Origin: Strongylocentrotus droebachiensis
Taxonomy: Eukaryota; Echinodermata; Echinoidea; Camarodonta; Strongylocentrotidae
NCBI GenBank assembly: GCA_035222895.1
Contig: JAVYIG010000897.1
Location: 310,001-374,000 of the forward strand
Reading direction: 5' to 3'
DNA: 64,000 nucleotides
Shown: piece by piece, positions 41,243 through 55,742 of the stretch
How positions within the stretch are numbered: the stretch's first letter is position 1
Layout of the letters: every line of letters begins with the position of its first letter
Made by a program: the position numbers and the translations under genes
The notes under the pieces: model-generated
Seen by the model: the letters and a program-made list of their open reading frames with translations, nothing else
The model's database searches: none
What the model was told of the DNA's origin: nothing

Positions 41243-44200
41243 ATGACGACCCCCCCCCACCCCTACACACAGGTGTAATCATATATCAGCTGGTGGTAAA
41301 AGGGTGTTGTGGACCTATACTACATCACACATCTCTCAGCAGTCTTCTCAAACATGACGACCCCCCCCCCCACCCCTACACACAGGTGTAATCATATATC
41401 AGTTGGTGGTAAAAGGGTGTTGTGAACCCACATCACACAGCTCTCTGCACTCTTCTCAAACATGACAACCTCCCCCTGCCTCACCCCCCCCCTCCCTACA
41501 CACAGGTGTAATCATATATCAATTGGTGGTAAAAGGGTGTTGTGAACCCACATCACACAGCTCTCTGCACTCTTCTCAAACATGACAACCCTCCCCTGCC
41601 TCCCCCCCCCCCCTACACACAGGTGTATGGTATAAGGGTGTTGTAAACCCACATCACACAGCTATCTGGACTCTTCTCAAACATGACAACCTCCTCCTGC
41701 CTCCCCCCTACACACAGGTGTATGGTAAAAGGGTGTTGTGAACCCACATCACACAGCTCTCAGCACTCTTCTCAAACATGACAACCTCCTCCTGCCTCCC
41801 CCCCTACACACAGGTGTATGGTAAAAGGGTGTTGTGAACCCACATCACACAGCTCTCTGGACTCTTCTCAAACATGACAACCTACTCCTGCCTCCCCCCC
41901 TACACACAGGTGTATGGTAAAAGGGTGTTGTGAACCCACATCACACAGCTCTCTGGACTCTTCTCAAAAACATGACAACCTCCTCCTGCCTCCCCCCCTA
42001 CACACAGATGTATGGTAAAAGGGTGTTGTGAGCCCACATTACACAGCTCTCTGCACTCTTCTTAAAAACATGACAACCTCCTCCTGCCTCCCCCCCTACA
42101 CACAGGTGTATGGTAAAAGGGTGTTGTGAACCCACATCACACAGCTCTCAGCACTCTTCTCAAACATGACAACCTCCTCCTGCCTCCCCCCCCCCTACAC
42201 ACAGGTGAGCTGTAAAAGGGTGTTGTGAACCCACATCACACAGCTCTCAGCACTCTTCTCAAACATGACAACCTCCCCCTGCCTCCCCCCTACAAACAGG
42301 TGTATGGTAAAAGGCTGTTGTGAACCCACATCACACAGCTCTCTGGACTATTCTCAAACATGACAACCTCCCCCTGCCTCCCCCCCCCCCTCCCCCCTAC
42401 ACACAGGTGTAATCTTATATCAGCTGGTGGTAAAAGGGTGTTGTTAACCTACATCACACAGCTCTCTGCACTCTTCTCAAACATGACATCCTCCTCCTGC
42501 CTCCCCCCCTACACATAGGTGTAATCATATATCAGCTGGTGGTAAAAGGGTGTTGTGAACCTATACTACATCACACATCTCTCAGCAGTCTTCTCAAACA
42601 TGACGACCCCCCCCCCCCACCCCTACACACAGGTGTAATCATATATCAGTTGGTGGTAAAAGGGTGTTGTGAACCCACATCACACAGCTCTCTGCACTCT
42701 TCTCAAACATGACAACCTCCCCCTGCCTCCCCCCCTCCCTACACACAGGTGTAATCATATATCAATTGGTGGTAAAAGGGTGTTGTGAACCCACATCACA
42801 CAGCTCTCTGCACTCTTCTCAAACATGACAACCCTCCCCTGCCTCCCCCCCCCTACACACAGGTGTATGGTATAAGGGTGTTGTGAACCCACATCACACA
42901 GCTATCTGGACTCTTCTCAAACATGACAACCTCCTCCTGCCTCCCCCCTACACACAGGTGTATGGTAAAAGGGTGTTGTGAACCCACATCACACAGCTCT
43001 CAGCACTCTTCTCAAACATGACAACCCTCCCCTGCCTCCCCCCCCCCTACACACAGGTATATGGTAAAAGGGTGTTGTGAGCCCACATTACACAGCTCTC
43101 TGCACTCTTCTTAAAAACATGACAACCTCCTCCTGCCTCCCCCCCCCCCTACACACAGGTGTATGGTAAAAGGGTGTTGTGAACCCACATCACACAGCTC
43201 TCAGCACTCTTCTCAAACATGACAACCTCCTCCTGCCTCCCCCCCCCTACACACAGGTGTACGGTAAAAGGGTGTTGTGAACCCACATCACACAGCTCTC
43301 TGCACTCTTCTCAAACATGACATCCTCCTCCTGCCTCCCCCCCTACACATAGGTGTAATCATATATCAGCTGGTGGTAAAAGGGTGTTGTGAACCCACAT
43401 CACACAGCTCTCTGCACTCTTCTCAAACATGACAACCTCCTCCTGCCTCCCCCCCTACACACAGGTGTATGGTAAAAGGGTGTTGTGAACCCACATCACA
43501 CAGCTCTCAGCACTCTTCTCAAACATGACGACCCCCCCCCCCCCCACCCCTACACACAGGTGTAATCATATATCAGCTGGTGGTAAAAGGGTGTTGTGAA
43601 CCTATACTACATCACACATCTCTCAGCAGTCTTCTCAAACATGACGACCCCCCCCCCCCACCCCTACACACAGGTGTAATCATATATCAGTTGGTGGTAA
43701 AAGGGTGTTGTGAACCCACATCACACAGCTCTCTGCACTCTTCTCAAACATGACAACCTCCCCCTGCCTCACCCCCCCCCCCCCTCCCTACACACAGGTG
43801 TAATCATATATCAATTGGTGGTAAAAGGGTGTTGTGAACCCACATCACACAGCTCTCTACACTCTTCTCAAACATGACAACCCTCCCCTGCCTCCCCCCC
43901 CCCTACACACAGGTGTAAGGTATAAGGGTGTTGTGAACCCACATCACACAGCTATCTGGACTCTTCTCAAACATGACAACCTCCTCCTGCCTCCCCCCTA
44001 CACACAGGTGTATGGTAAAAGGGTGTTGTGAACCCACATCACACAGCTCTCAGGACTCTTCTCAAACATGACAACCTCCTCCTGCCTCCCCCCCTACACA
44101 CAGGTGTATGGTAAAAGGGTGTTGTGAACCCACATCACACAGCTCTCTGGACTCTTCTCAAAAACATGACAACCTCCTCCTGCCTCCCCCCCTACACACA

Positions 44201-47200
44201 GATGTATGGTAAAAGGGTGTTGTGAGCCCACATTACACAGCTCTCTGCACTCTTCTTAAAAACATGACAACCTCCTCCTGCCTCCCCCCCCCTACACACA
44301 GGTGTATGGTAAAAGGGTGTTGTGAACCCACATCACACAGCTCTCAGCACTCTTCTCAAACATGACAACCTCCTCCTGCCTCCCCCCCCCCCCCCTACAC
44401 ACAGGTGTACGGTAAAAGGGTGTTGTGAACCCACATCACACAGCTCTCTGCACTCTTCTCAAACATGACATCCTCCTCCTGCCTCCCCCCCTACACATAG
44501 GTGTAATCATATATCAGCTGGTGGTAAAAGGGTGTTGTGAACCCACATCACACAGCTCTCTGCACTCTTCTCAAACATGACAACCTCCTCCTGCCTCCCC
44601 CCTACACACAGGTGTATGGTAAAAGGGTGTTGTGAACCCACATCACACAGCTCTCAGCACTCTTCTCAAACATGACGACCCCCCCCCCCCCCACCCCTAC
44701 ACACAGGTGTAATCATATATCAGCTGGTGGTAAAAGGGTGTTGTGAACCTATACTACATCACACATCTCTCAGCAGTCTTCTCAAACATGACGACCCCCC
44801 CCCCCCACCCCTACACACAGGTGTAATCATATATCAGTTGGTGGTAAAAGGGTGTTGTGAACCCACATCACACAGCTCTCTGCACTCTTCTCAAACATGA
44901 CAGCCTCCCCCTGCCTCACCCCCCCTCCCTACACACAGGTGTAATCATATATCAATTGGTGGTAAAAGGGTGTTGTGAACCCACATCACACAGCTCTCTA
45001 CACTCTTCTCAAACATGACAACCCTCCCCTGCCTCCCCCCCCCCCTACACACAGGTGTAAGGTATAAGGGTGTTGTGAACCCACATCACACAGCTATCTG
45101 GACTCTTCTCAAACATGACAACCTCCTCCTGCCTCCCCCCTACACACAGGTGTATGGTAAAAGGGTGTTGTGAACCCACATCACATAGCTCTCAGCACTC
45201 TTCTCAAACATGACAACCTCCTCCTGCCTCCCCCCCCCCCCTACACACAGGTGTATGGTAAAAGGGTGTTGTGAACCCACATCACACAGCTCTCTGGACT
45301 CTTCTCAAAAACATGACAACCTCCTCCTGCCTCCCCCCCCCCCCTACACACAGGTGTATGGTAAAAGGGTGTTGTGAACCCAAATCACACAGCTCTCAGC
45401 ACTCTTCTCAAACATGACAACCTCCTCCTGCCTCCCCCCCCCTACACACAGGTGTACGGTAAAAGGGTGTTGTGAACCCACATCACACAGCTCTCAGCAC
45501 TATTCTCAAACATGACAACCTCCCCCTGCCTCCCCTCCTCCCCCCACACACAGGTGTAATCTTATATCAGCTGGTGGTAAAAGGGTGTTGTTAACCTACA
45601 TCACACAGCTCTCTGCACTCTTCTCAAACATGACATCCTCCTCCTGCCTCCCCCCTACACACAGGTGTAATCATATATCAGCTGGTGGTAAAAGGGTGTT
45701 GTGAACCCACATCACACAGCTCTTTGCACTCTTCTCAAACATGACAACCTCCCCCTGCCCCCCTCCACCCTACACACAGGTGTAATCATATATCAATTGG
45801 TGGTAAAAGGGTGTTGTGAACCCACATCACACAGCTCTCTGCACTCTTCTCAAACATGACAACCCTCCCCTGCCTCCCCCCCCCCCTACACACAGGTGTA
45901 TGGTATAAGGGTGTTGTAAACCCACATCACACAGCTATCTGGACTCTTCTCAAACATGACAACCTCCTCCTGCCTCCCCCCTACACACAGGTGTATGGTA
46001 AAAGGGTGTTGTGAACCCACATCACACAGCTCTCAGCACTCTTCTCAAACATGACAACCTCCTCCTGCCTCCCCCCCTACACACAGGTGTATGGTAAAAG
46101 GGTGTTGTGAACCCACATCACACAGCTCTCTGGACTCTTCTCAAACATGACAACCTACTCCTGCCTCCCCCCCTACACACAGGTGTATGGTAAAAGGGTG
46201 TTGTGAACCCACATCACACAGCTCTCTGGACTCTTCTCAAAAACATGACAACCTCCTCCTGCCTCCCCCCCTACACACAGATGTATGGTAAAAGGGTGTT
46301 GTGAGCCCACATTACACAGCTCTCTGCACTCTTCTTAAAAACATGACAACCTCCTCCTGCCTCCCCCCCTACACACAGGTGTATGGTAAAAGGGTGTTGT
46401 GAACCCACATCACACAGCTCTCAGCACTCTTCTCAAACATGACAACCTCCTCCTGCCTCCCCCCCCCTACACACAGGTGAGCTGTAAAAGGGTGTTGTGA
46501 ACCCACATCACACAGCTCTCAGCACTCTTCTCAAACATGACAACCTCCCCCTGCCTCCCCCCTACAAACAGGTGTATGGTAAAAGGCTGTTGTGAACCCA
46601 CATCACACAGCTCTCTGGACTATTCTCAAACATGACAACCCCCCCCTGCCTCCCCCCCCTCCCCCCTACACACAGGTGTAATCTTATATCAGCTGGTGGT
46701 AAAAGGGTGTTGTTAACCTACATCACACAGCTCTCTGCACTCTTCTCAAACATGACATCCTCCTCCTGCCTCCCCCCCTACACATAGGTGTAATCATATA
46801 TCAGCTGGTGGTAAAAGGGTGTTGTGAACCTATACTACATCACACATCTCTCAGCAGTCTTCTCAAACATGACGACCCCCCCCCCCCCACCCCTACACAC
46901 AGGTGTAATCATATATCAGTTGGTGGTAAAAGGGTGTTGTGAACCCACATCACACAGCTCTCTGCACTCTTCTCAAACATGACAACCTCCCCCTGCCTCC
47001 CCCCCTCCCTACACACAGGTGTAATCATATATCAATTGGTGGTAAAAGGGTGTTGTGAACCCACATCACACAGCTCTCTGCACTCTTCTCAAACATGACA
47101 ACCCTCCCCTGCCTCCCCCCCCTACACACAGGTGTATGGTATAAGGGTGTTGTGAACCCACATCACACAGCTATCTGGACTCTTCTCAAACATGACAACC

Positions 47201-50200
47201 TCCTCCTGCCTCCCCCCTACACACAGGTGTATGGTAAAAGGGTGTTGTGAACCCACATCACACAGCTCTCAGCACTCTTCTCAAACATGACAACCCTCCC
47301 CTGCCTCCCCCCCCCCTACACACAGGTATATGGTAAAAGGGTGTTGTGAGCCCACATTACACAGCTCTCTGCACTCTTCTTAAAAACATGACAACCTCCT
47401 CCTGCCTCCCCCCCCCCTACACACAGGTGTATGGTAAAAGGGTGTTGTGAACCGACATCACACAGCTCTCAGCACTCTTCTCAAACATGACAACCTCCTC
47501 CTGCCTCCCCCCCCCCTACACACAGGTGTACGGTAAAAGGGTGTTGTGAACCCACATCACACAGCTCTCTGCACTCTTCTCAAACATGACATCCTCCTCC
47601 TGCCTCCCCCCCTACACATAGGTGTAATCATATATCAGCTGGTGGTAAAAGGGTGTTGTGAACCCACATCACACAGCTCTCTGCACTCTTCTCAAACATG
47701 ACAACCTCCTCCTGCCTCCCCCCCTACACACAGGTGTATGGTAAAAGGGTGTTGTGAACCCACATCACACAGCTCTCAGCACTCTTCTCAAACATGACGA
47801 CCCCCCCCCCCCACCCCTACACACAGGTGTAATCATATATCAGCTGGTGGTAAAAGGGTGTTGTGAACCTATACTACATCACACATCTCTCAGCAGTCTT
47901 CTCAAACATGACAACCTCCTCCTGCCTCCCCCCTACACACAGGTGTATGGTAAAAGGGTGTTGTGAACCCACATCACACAGCTCTCAGGACTCTTCTCAA
48001 ACATGACAACCTCCTCCTGCCTCCCCCCCTACACACAGGTGTATGGTAAAAGGGTGTTGTGAACCCACATCACACAGCTCTCTGGACTCTTCTCAAAAAC
48101 ATGACAACCTCCTCCTGCCTCCCCCCCTACACACAGATGTATGGTAAAAGGGTGTTGTGAGCCCACATTACACAGCTCTCTGCACTCTTCTTAAAAACAT
48201 GACAACCTCCTCCTGCCTCCCCCCCCCCTACACACAGGTGTATGGTAAAAGGGTGTTGTGAACCCACATCACACAGCTCTCAGCACTCTTCTCAAACATG
48301 ACAACCTCCTCCTGCCTCCCCCCCCCCTACACACAGGTGTACGGTAAAAGGGTGTTGTGAACCCACATCACACAGCTCTCTGCACTCTTCTCAAACATGA
48401 CATCCTCCTCCTGCCTCCCCCCCTACACATAGGTGTAATCATATATCAGCTGGTGGTAAAAGGGTGTTGTGAACCCACATCACACAGCTCTCTGCACTCT
48501 TCTCAAACATGACAACCTCCTCCTGCCTCCCCCCCTACACACAGGTGTATGGTAAAAGGGTGTTGTGAACCCACATCACACAGCTCTCAGCACTCTTCTC
48601 AAACATGACGACCCCCCCCCCCACCCCTACACACAGGTGTAATCATATATCAGCTGGTGGTAAAAGGGTGTTGTGAACCTATACTACATCACACATCTCT
48701 CAGCAGTCTTCTCAAACATGACGACCCCCCCCCCCCACCCCTACACACAGGTGTAATCATATATCAGTTGGTGGTAAAAGGGTGTTGTGAACCCACATCA
48801 CACAGCTCTCTGCACTCTTCTCAAACATGACAACCTCCCCCTGCCTCACCCCCCCCCTCCCTACACACAGGTGTAATCATATATCAATTGGTGGTAAAAG
48901 GGTGTTGTGAACCCACATCACACAGCTCTCTACACTCTTCTCAAACATGACAACCTCCTCCTGCCTCCCCCCCCCCCTACACACAGGTGTACGGTAAAAG
49001 GGTGTTGTGAACCCACATCACACAGCTCTCTGCACTCTTCTCAAACATGACATCCTCCTCCTGCCTCCCCCCCTACACATAGGTGTAATCATATATCAGC
49101 TGGTGGTAAAAGGGTGTTGTGAACCCACATCACACAGCTCTCTGCACTCTTCTCAAACATGACAACCTCCTCCTGCCTCCCCCCCTACACACAGGTGTAT
49201 GGTAAAAGGGTGTTGTGAACCCACATCACACAGCTCTCAGCACTCTTCTCAAACATGACGACCCCCCCCCCCACCCCTACACACAGGTGTAATCATATAT
49301 CAGCTGGTGGTAAAAGGGTGTTGTGAACCTATACTACATCACACATCTCTCAGCAGTCTTCTCAAACATGACGACCCCCCCCCCCCACCCCTACACACAG
49401 GTGTAATCATATATCAGTTGGTGGTAAAAGGGTGTTGTGAACCCACATCACACAGCTCTCTGCACTCTTCTCAAACATGACAACCTCCCCCTGCCTCACC
49501 CCCCCCCCTCCCTACACACAGGTGTAATCATATATCAATTGGTGGTAAAAGGGTGTTGTGAACCCACATCACACAGCTCTCTACACTCTTCTCAAACATG
49601 ACAACCCTCCCCTGCCTCCCCCCCCCCCTACACACAGGTGTAAGGTATAAGGGTGTTGTGAACCCACATCACACAGCTATCTGGACTCTTCTCAAACATG
49701 ACAACCTCCTCCTGCCTCCCCCCTACACACAGGTGTATGGTAAAAGGGTGTTGTGAACCCACATCACACAGCTCTCAGGACTCTTCTCAAACATGACAAC
49801 CTCCTCCTGCCTCCCCCCCTACACACAGGTGTATGGTAAAAGGGTGTTGTGAACCCACATCACACAGCTCTCTGGACTCTTCTCAAAAACATGACAACCT
49901 CCTCCTGCCTCCCCCCCTACACACAGATGTATGGTAAAAGGGTGTTGTGAGCCCACATTACACAGCTCTCTGCACTCTTCTTAAAAACATGACAACCTCC
50001 TCCTGCCTCCCCCCCCCCCCCTACACACAGGTGTACGGTAAAAGGGTGTTGTGAACCCACATCACACAGCTCTCTGCACTCTTCTCAAACATGACATCCT
50101 CCTCCTGCCTCCCCCCCTACACATAGGTGTAATCATATATCAGCTGGTGGTAAAAGGGTGTTGTGAACCCACATCACACAGCTCTCTGCACTCTTCTCAA

Positions 50201-53200
50201 ACATGACAACCTCCTCCTGCCTCCCCCCCTACACACAGGTGTATGGTAAAAGGGTGTTGTGAACCCACATCACACAGCTCTCAGCACTCTTCTCAAACAT
50301 GACGACCCCCCCCCCCCCACCCCTACACACAGGTGTAATCATATATCAGCTGGTGGTAAAAGGGTGTTGTGAACCTATACTACATCACACATCTCTCAGC
50401 AGTCTTCTCAAACATGACGACCCCCCCCCCACCCCTACACACAGGTGTAATCATATATCAGTTGGTGGTAAAAGGGTGTTGTGAACCCACATCACACAGC
50501 TCTCTGCACTCTTCTAAAACATGACAACCTCCCCCTGCCTCACCCCCCCCCCCTCCCTACACACAGGTGTAATCATATATCAATTGGTGGTAAAAGGGTG
50601 TTGTGAACCCACATCACACAGCTCTCTACACTCTTCTCAAACATGACAACCCTCCCCTGCCTCCCCCCCCCCTACACACAGGTGTAAGGTATAAGGGTGT
50701 TGTGAACCCACATCACACAGCTATCTGGACTCTTCTCAAACATGACAACCTCCTCCTGCCTCCCCCCTACACACAGGTGTATGGTAAAAGGGTGTTGTGA
50801 ACCCACATCACATAGCTCTCAGCACTCTTCTCAAACATGACAACCTCCTCCTGCCTCCCCCCCCCCCTACACACAGGTGTATGGTAAAAGGGTGTTGTGA
50901 ACCCACATCACACAGCTCTCTGGACTCTTCTCAAAAACATGACAACCTCCTCCTGCCTCCCCCCCCCCTACACACAGGTGTATGGTAAAAGGGTGTTGTG
51001 AACCCAAATCACACAGCTCTCAGCACTCTTCTCAAACATGACAACCTCCTCCTGCCTCCCCCCCCCCTACACACAGGTGTACGGTAAAAGGGTGTTGTGA
51101 ACCCACATCACACAGCTCTCAGCACTATTCTCAAACATGACAACCTCCCCCTGCCTCCCCTCCTCCCCCCACACACAGGTGTAATCTTATATCAGCTGGT
51201 GGTAAAAGGGTGTTGTTAACCTACATCACACAGCTCTCTGCACTCTTCTCAAACATGACATCCTCCTCCTGCCTCCCCCCTACACACAGGTGTAATCATA
51301 TATCAGCTGGTGGTAAAAGGGTGTTGTGAACCCACATCACACAGCTCTTTGCACTCTTCTCAAACATGACAACCTCCCCCTGCCCCCCTCCACCCTACAC
51401 ACAGGTGTAATCATATATCAGCTGGTGGTAAAAGGGTGTTGTGAACCCACATCACACAGCTCTCTGGACTCCCCTCAAACATGACAACATCCCCCTGCCT
51501 CCCCCCCCCCCCCTCTACACACAGGTGTATGGTAAAAGGGTGTTGTGAACCCACATCACACAGCTCTCTGGACTCTTCTCAAACATGACAACCTCCTCCT
51601 GCCTCCTCCCCCCCCCCCCCCCGACACACAGGTGTATGGTCAAAGGGTGTTGTGAACCCACATCACACAGCTCTCTGGACTCTTCTCAAACATGACAACC
51701 TCCTCCTGCCTCCCCCCCTACACACAGGTGTATGGTAAAAGGGTGTTGTGAACCCACATCACACAGCTCTCAGCACTCTTCTCAAACATGACGACCCCCC
51801 CCCCCCCCACCCCTACACACAGGTGTAATCATATATCAGCTGGTGGTAAAAGGGTGTTGTGGACCTATACTACATCACACATCTCTCAGCAGTCTTCTCA
51901 AACATGACGACCCCCCCCCCCCCCACCCCTACACACAGGTGTAATCATATATCAGTTGGTGGTAAAAGGGTGTTGTGAACCCACATCACACAGCTCTCTG
52001 CACTCTTCTCAAACATGACAACCTCCCCCTGCCTCACCCCCCCTCCCTACACACAGGTGTAATCATATATCAATTGGTGGTAAAAGGGTGTTGTGAACCC
52101 ACATCACACAGCTCTCTGCACTCTTCTCAAACATGACAACCCTCCCCTGCCTCCCCCCCCCCCCCTACACACAGGTGTATGGTATAAGGGTGTTGTAAAC
52201 CCACATCACACAGCTATCTGGACTCTTCTCAAACATGACAACCTCCTCCTGCCTCCCCCCTACACACAGGTGTATGGTAAAAGGGTGTTGTGAACCCACA
52301 TCACACAGCTCTCAGCACTCTTCTCAAACATGACAACCTCCTCCTGCCTCCCCCCCTACACACAGGTGTATGGTAAAAGGGTGTTGTGAACCCACATCAC
52401 ACAGCTCTCTGGACTCTTCTCAAACATGACAACCTACTCCTGCCTCCCCCCCTACACACAGGTGTATGGTAAAAGGGTGTTGTGAACCCACATCACACAG
52501 CTCTCTGGACTCTTCTCAAAAACATGACAACCTCCTCCTGCCTCCCCCCCTACACACAGATGTATGGTAAAAGGGTGTTGTGAGCCCACATTACACAGCT
52601 CTCTGCACTCTTCTTAAAAACATGACAACCTCCTCCTGCCTCCCCCCCTACACACAGGTGTATGGTAAAAGGGTGTTGTGAACCCACATCACACAGCTCT
52701 CAGCACTCTTCTCAAACATGACAACCTCCTCCTGCCTCCCCCCCCCCCCTACACACAGGTGAGCTGTAAAAGGGTGTTGTGAACCCACATCACACAGCTC
52801 TCAGCACTCTTCTCAAACATGACAACCTCCCCCTGCCTCCCCCCTACAAACAGGTGTATGGTAAAAGGCTGTTGTGAACCCACATCACACAGCTCTCTGG
52901 ACTATTCTCAAACATGACAACCTCCCCCTCCCTCCCCCCTACACACAGGTGTAATCTTATATCAGCTGGTGGTAAAAGGGTGTTGTTAACCTACATCACA
53001 CAGCTCTCTGCACTCTTCTCAAACATGACATCCTCCTCCTGCCTCCCCCCCTACACATAGGTGTAATCATATATCAGCTGGTGGTAAAAGGGTGTTGTGA
53101 ACCTATACTACATCACACATCTCTCAGCAGTCTTCTCAAACATGACGACCCCCCCCCCCACCCCTACACACAGGTGTAATCATATATCAGTTGGTGGTAA

Positions 53201-55742
53201 AAGGGTGTTGTGAACCCACATCACACAGCTCTCTGCACTCTTCTCAAACATGACAACCTCCCCCTGCCTCCCCCCCTCCCTACACACAGGTGTAATCATA
53301 TATCAATTGGTGGTAAAAGGGTGTTGTGAACCCACATCACACAGCTCTCTGCACTCTTCTCAAACATGACAACCCTCCCCTGCCTCCCCCCCCCTACACA
53401 CAGGTGTATGGTATAAGGGTGTTGTGAACCCACATCACACAGCTATCTGGACTCTTCTCAAACATGACAACCTCCTCCTGCCTCCCCCCTACACACAGGT
53501 GTATGGTAAAAGGGTGTTGTGAACCCACATCACACAGCTCTCAGCACTCTTCTCAAACATGACAACCCTCCCCTGCCTCCCCCCCCCCCTACACACAGGT
53601 ATATGGTAAAAGGGTGTTGTGAACCCACATCACACAGCTCTCAGCACTCTTCTCAAACATGACAACCTCCTCCCGCCTCCCCCCCCCCTACACACAGGTG
53701 TGCGGTAAAAGGGTGTTGTGAACCCACATCACACAGCTCTCTGGACTCTTCTCAAAAACATGACAACCTCCTCCTGCCTCCCCCCCTACACACAGATGTA
53801 TGGTAAAAGGGTGTTGTGAGCCCACATTACACAGCTCTCTGCACTCTTCTTAAAAACATGACAACCTCCTCCTGCCTCCCCCCCCCTACACACAGGTGTA
53901 TGGTAAAAGGGTGTTGTGAACCCACATCACACAGCTCTCAGCACTCTTCTCAAACATGACAACCTCCTCCTGCCTCCCCCCCCCTACACACAGGTGTACG
54001 GTAAAAGGGTGTTGTGAACCCACATCACACAGCTCTCTGCACTCTTCTCAAACATGACATCCTCCTCCTGCCTCCCCCCCTACACATAGGTGTAATCATA
54101 TATCAGCTGGTGGTAAAAGGGTGTTGTGAACCCACATCACACAGCTCTCTGCACTCTTCTCAAACATGACAACCTCCTCCTGCCTCCCCCCCTACACACA
54201 GGTGTATGGTAAAAGGGTGTTGTGAACCCACATCACACAGCTCTCAGCACTCTTCTCAAACATGACGACCCCCCCCCCCCCACCCCTACACACAGGTGTA
54301 ATCATATATCAGCTGGTGGTAAAAGGGTGTTGTGAACCTATACTACATCACACATCTCTCAGCAGTCTTCTCAAACATGACGACCCCCCCCCCACCCCTA
54401 CACACAGGTGTAATCATATATCAGTTGGTGGTAAAAGGGTGTTGTGAACCCACATCACACAGCTCTCTGCACTCTTCTCAAACATGACAACCTCCCCCTG
54501 CCTCACCCCCCCCCCCTCCCTACACACAGGTGTAATCATATATCAATTGGTGGTAAAAGGGTGTTGTGAACCCACATCACACAGCTCTCTACACTCTTCT
54601 CAAACATGACAACCCTCCCCTGCCTCCCCCCCCCCCCTACACACAGGTGTAAGGTATAAGGGTGTTGTGAACCCACATCACACAGCTATCTGGACTCTTC
54701 TCAAACATGACAACCTCCTCCTGCCTCCCCCCTACACACAGGTGTATGGTAAAAGGGTGTTGTGAACCCACATCACATAGCTCTCAGCACTCTTCTCAAA
54801 CATGACAACCTCCTCCTGCCTCCCCCCCCCCTACACACAGGTGTATGGTAAAAGGGTGTTGTGAACCCACATCACACAGCTCTCTGGACTCTTCTCAAAA
54901 ACATGACAACCTCCTCCTGCCTCCCCCCCCCCTACACACAGGTGTATGGTAAAAGGGTGTTGTGAACCCAAATCACACAGCTCTCAGCACTCTTCTCAAA
55001 CATGACAACCTCCTCCTGCCTCCCCCCCCCCTACACACAGGTGTACGGTAAAAGGGTGTTGTGAACCCACATCACACAGCTCTCAGCACTATTCTCAAAC
55101 ATGACAACCTCCCCCTGCCTCCCCTCCTCCCCCCACACACAGGTGTAATCTTATATCAGCTGGTGGTAAAAGGGTGTTGTTAACCTACATCACACAGCTC
55201 TCTGCACTCTTCTCAAACATGACATCCTCCTCCTGCCTCCCCCCTACACACAGGTGTAATCATATATCAGCTGGTGGTAAAAGGGTGTTGTGAACCCACA
55301 TCACACAGCTCTTTGCACTCTTCTCAAACATGACAACCTCCCCCTGCCCCCTTCCACCCTACACACAGGTGTAATCATATATCAGCTGGTGGTAAAAGGG
55401 TGTTGTGAACCCACATCACACAGCTCTCTGGACTCCCCTCAAACATGACAACATCCCCCTGCCTCCCCCCCCCCTCTACACACAGGTGTATGGTAAAAGG
55501 GTGTTGTGAACCCACATCACACAGCTCTCTGGACTCTTCTCAAACATGACAACCTCCTCCTGCCTCCTCCCCCCCCCGACACACAGGTGTATGGTCAAAG
55601 GGTGTTGTGAACCCACATCACACAGCTCTCTGGACTCTTCTCAAACATGACAACCTCCTCCTGCCTCCCCCCCTACACACAGGTGTATGGTAAAAGGGTG
55701 TTGTGAACCCACATCACACAGCTCTCAGCACTCTTCTCAAAC
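41243..55742. repeat. Macro-unit 2, ~14.5 kb, colinear with macro-unit 1
   Basis: It is colinear with 27007-41242 at an offset of 14.22-14.25 kb for roughly the first 9 kb. The offset then moves to about 14.15 kb near 50690 and about 14.8 kb near 52200. That means a few monomer groups were lost or gained after duplication, and one GTAAGGTATAAGG sub-block present at 40799 has no counterpart. Private single-base changes, such as CATGACAGCC near 44900 and TTCTAAAACATG near 50513, arose after the copies separated. There are few of them, consistent with a young duplication. Confidence 0.75.
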
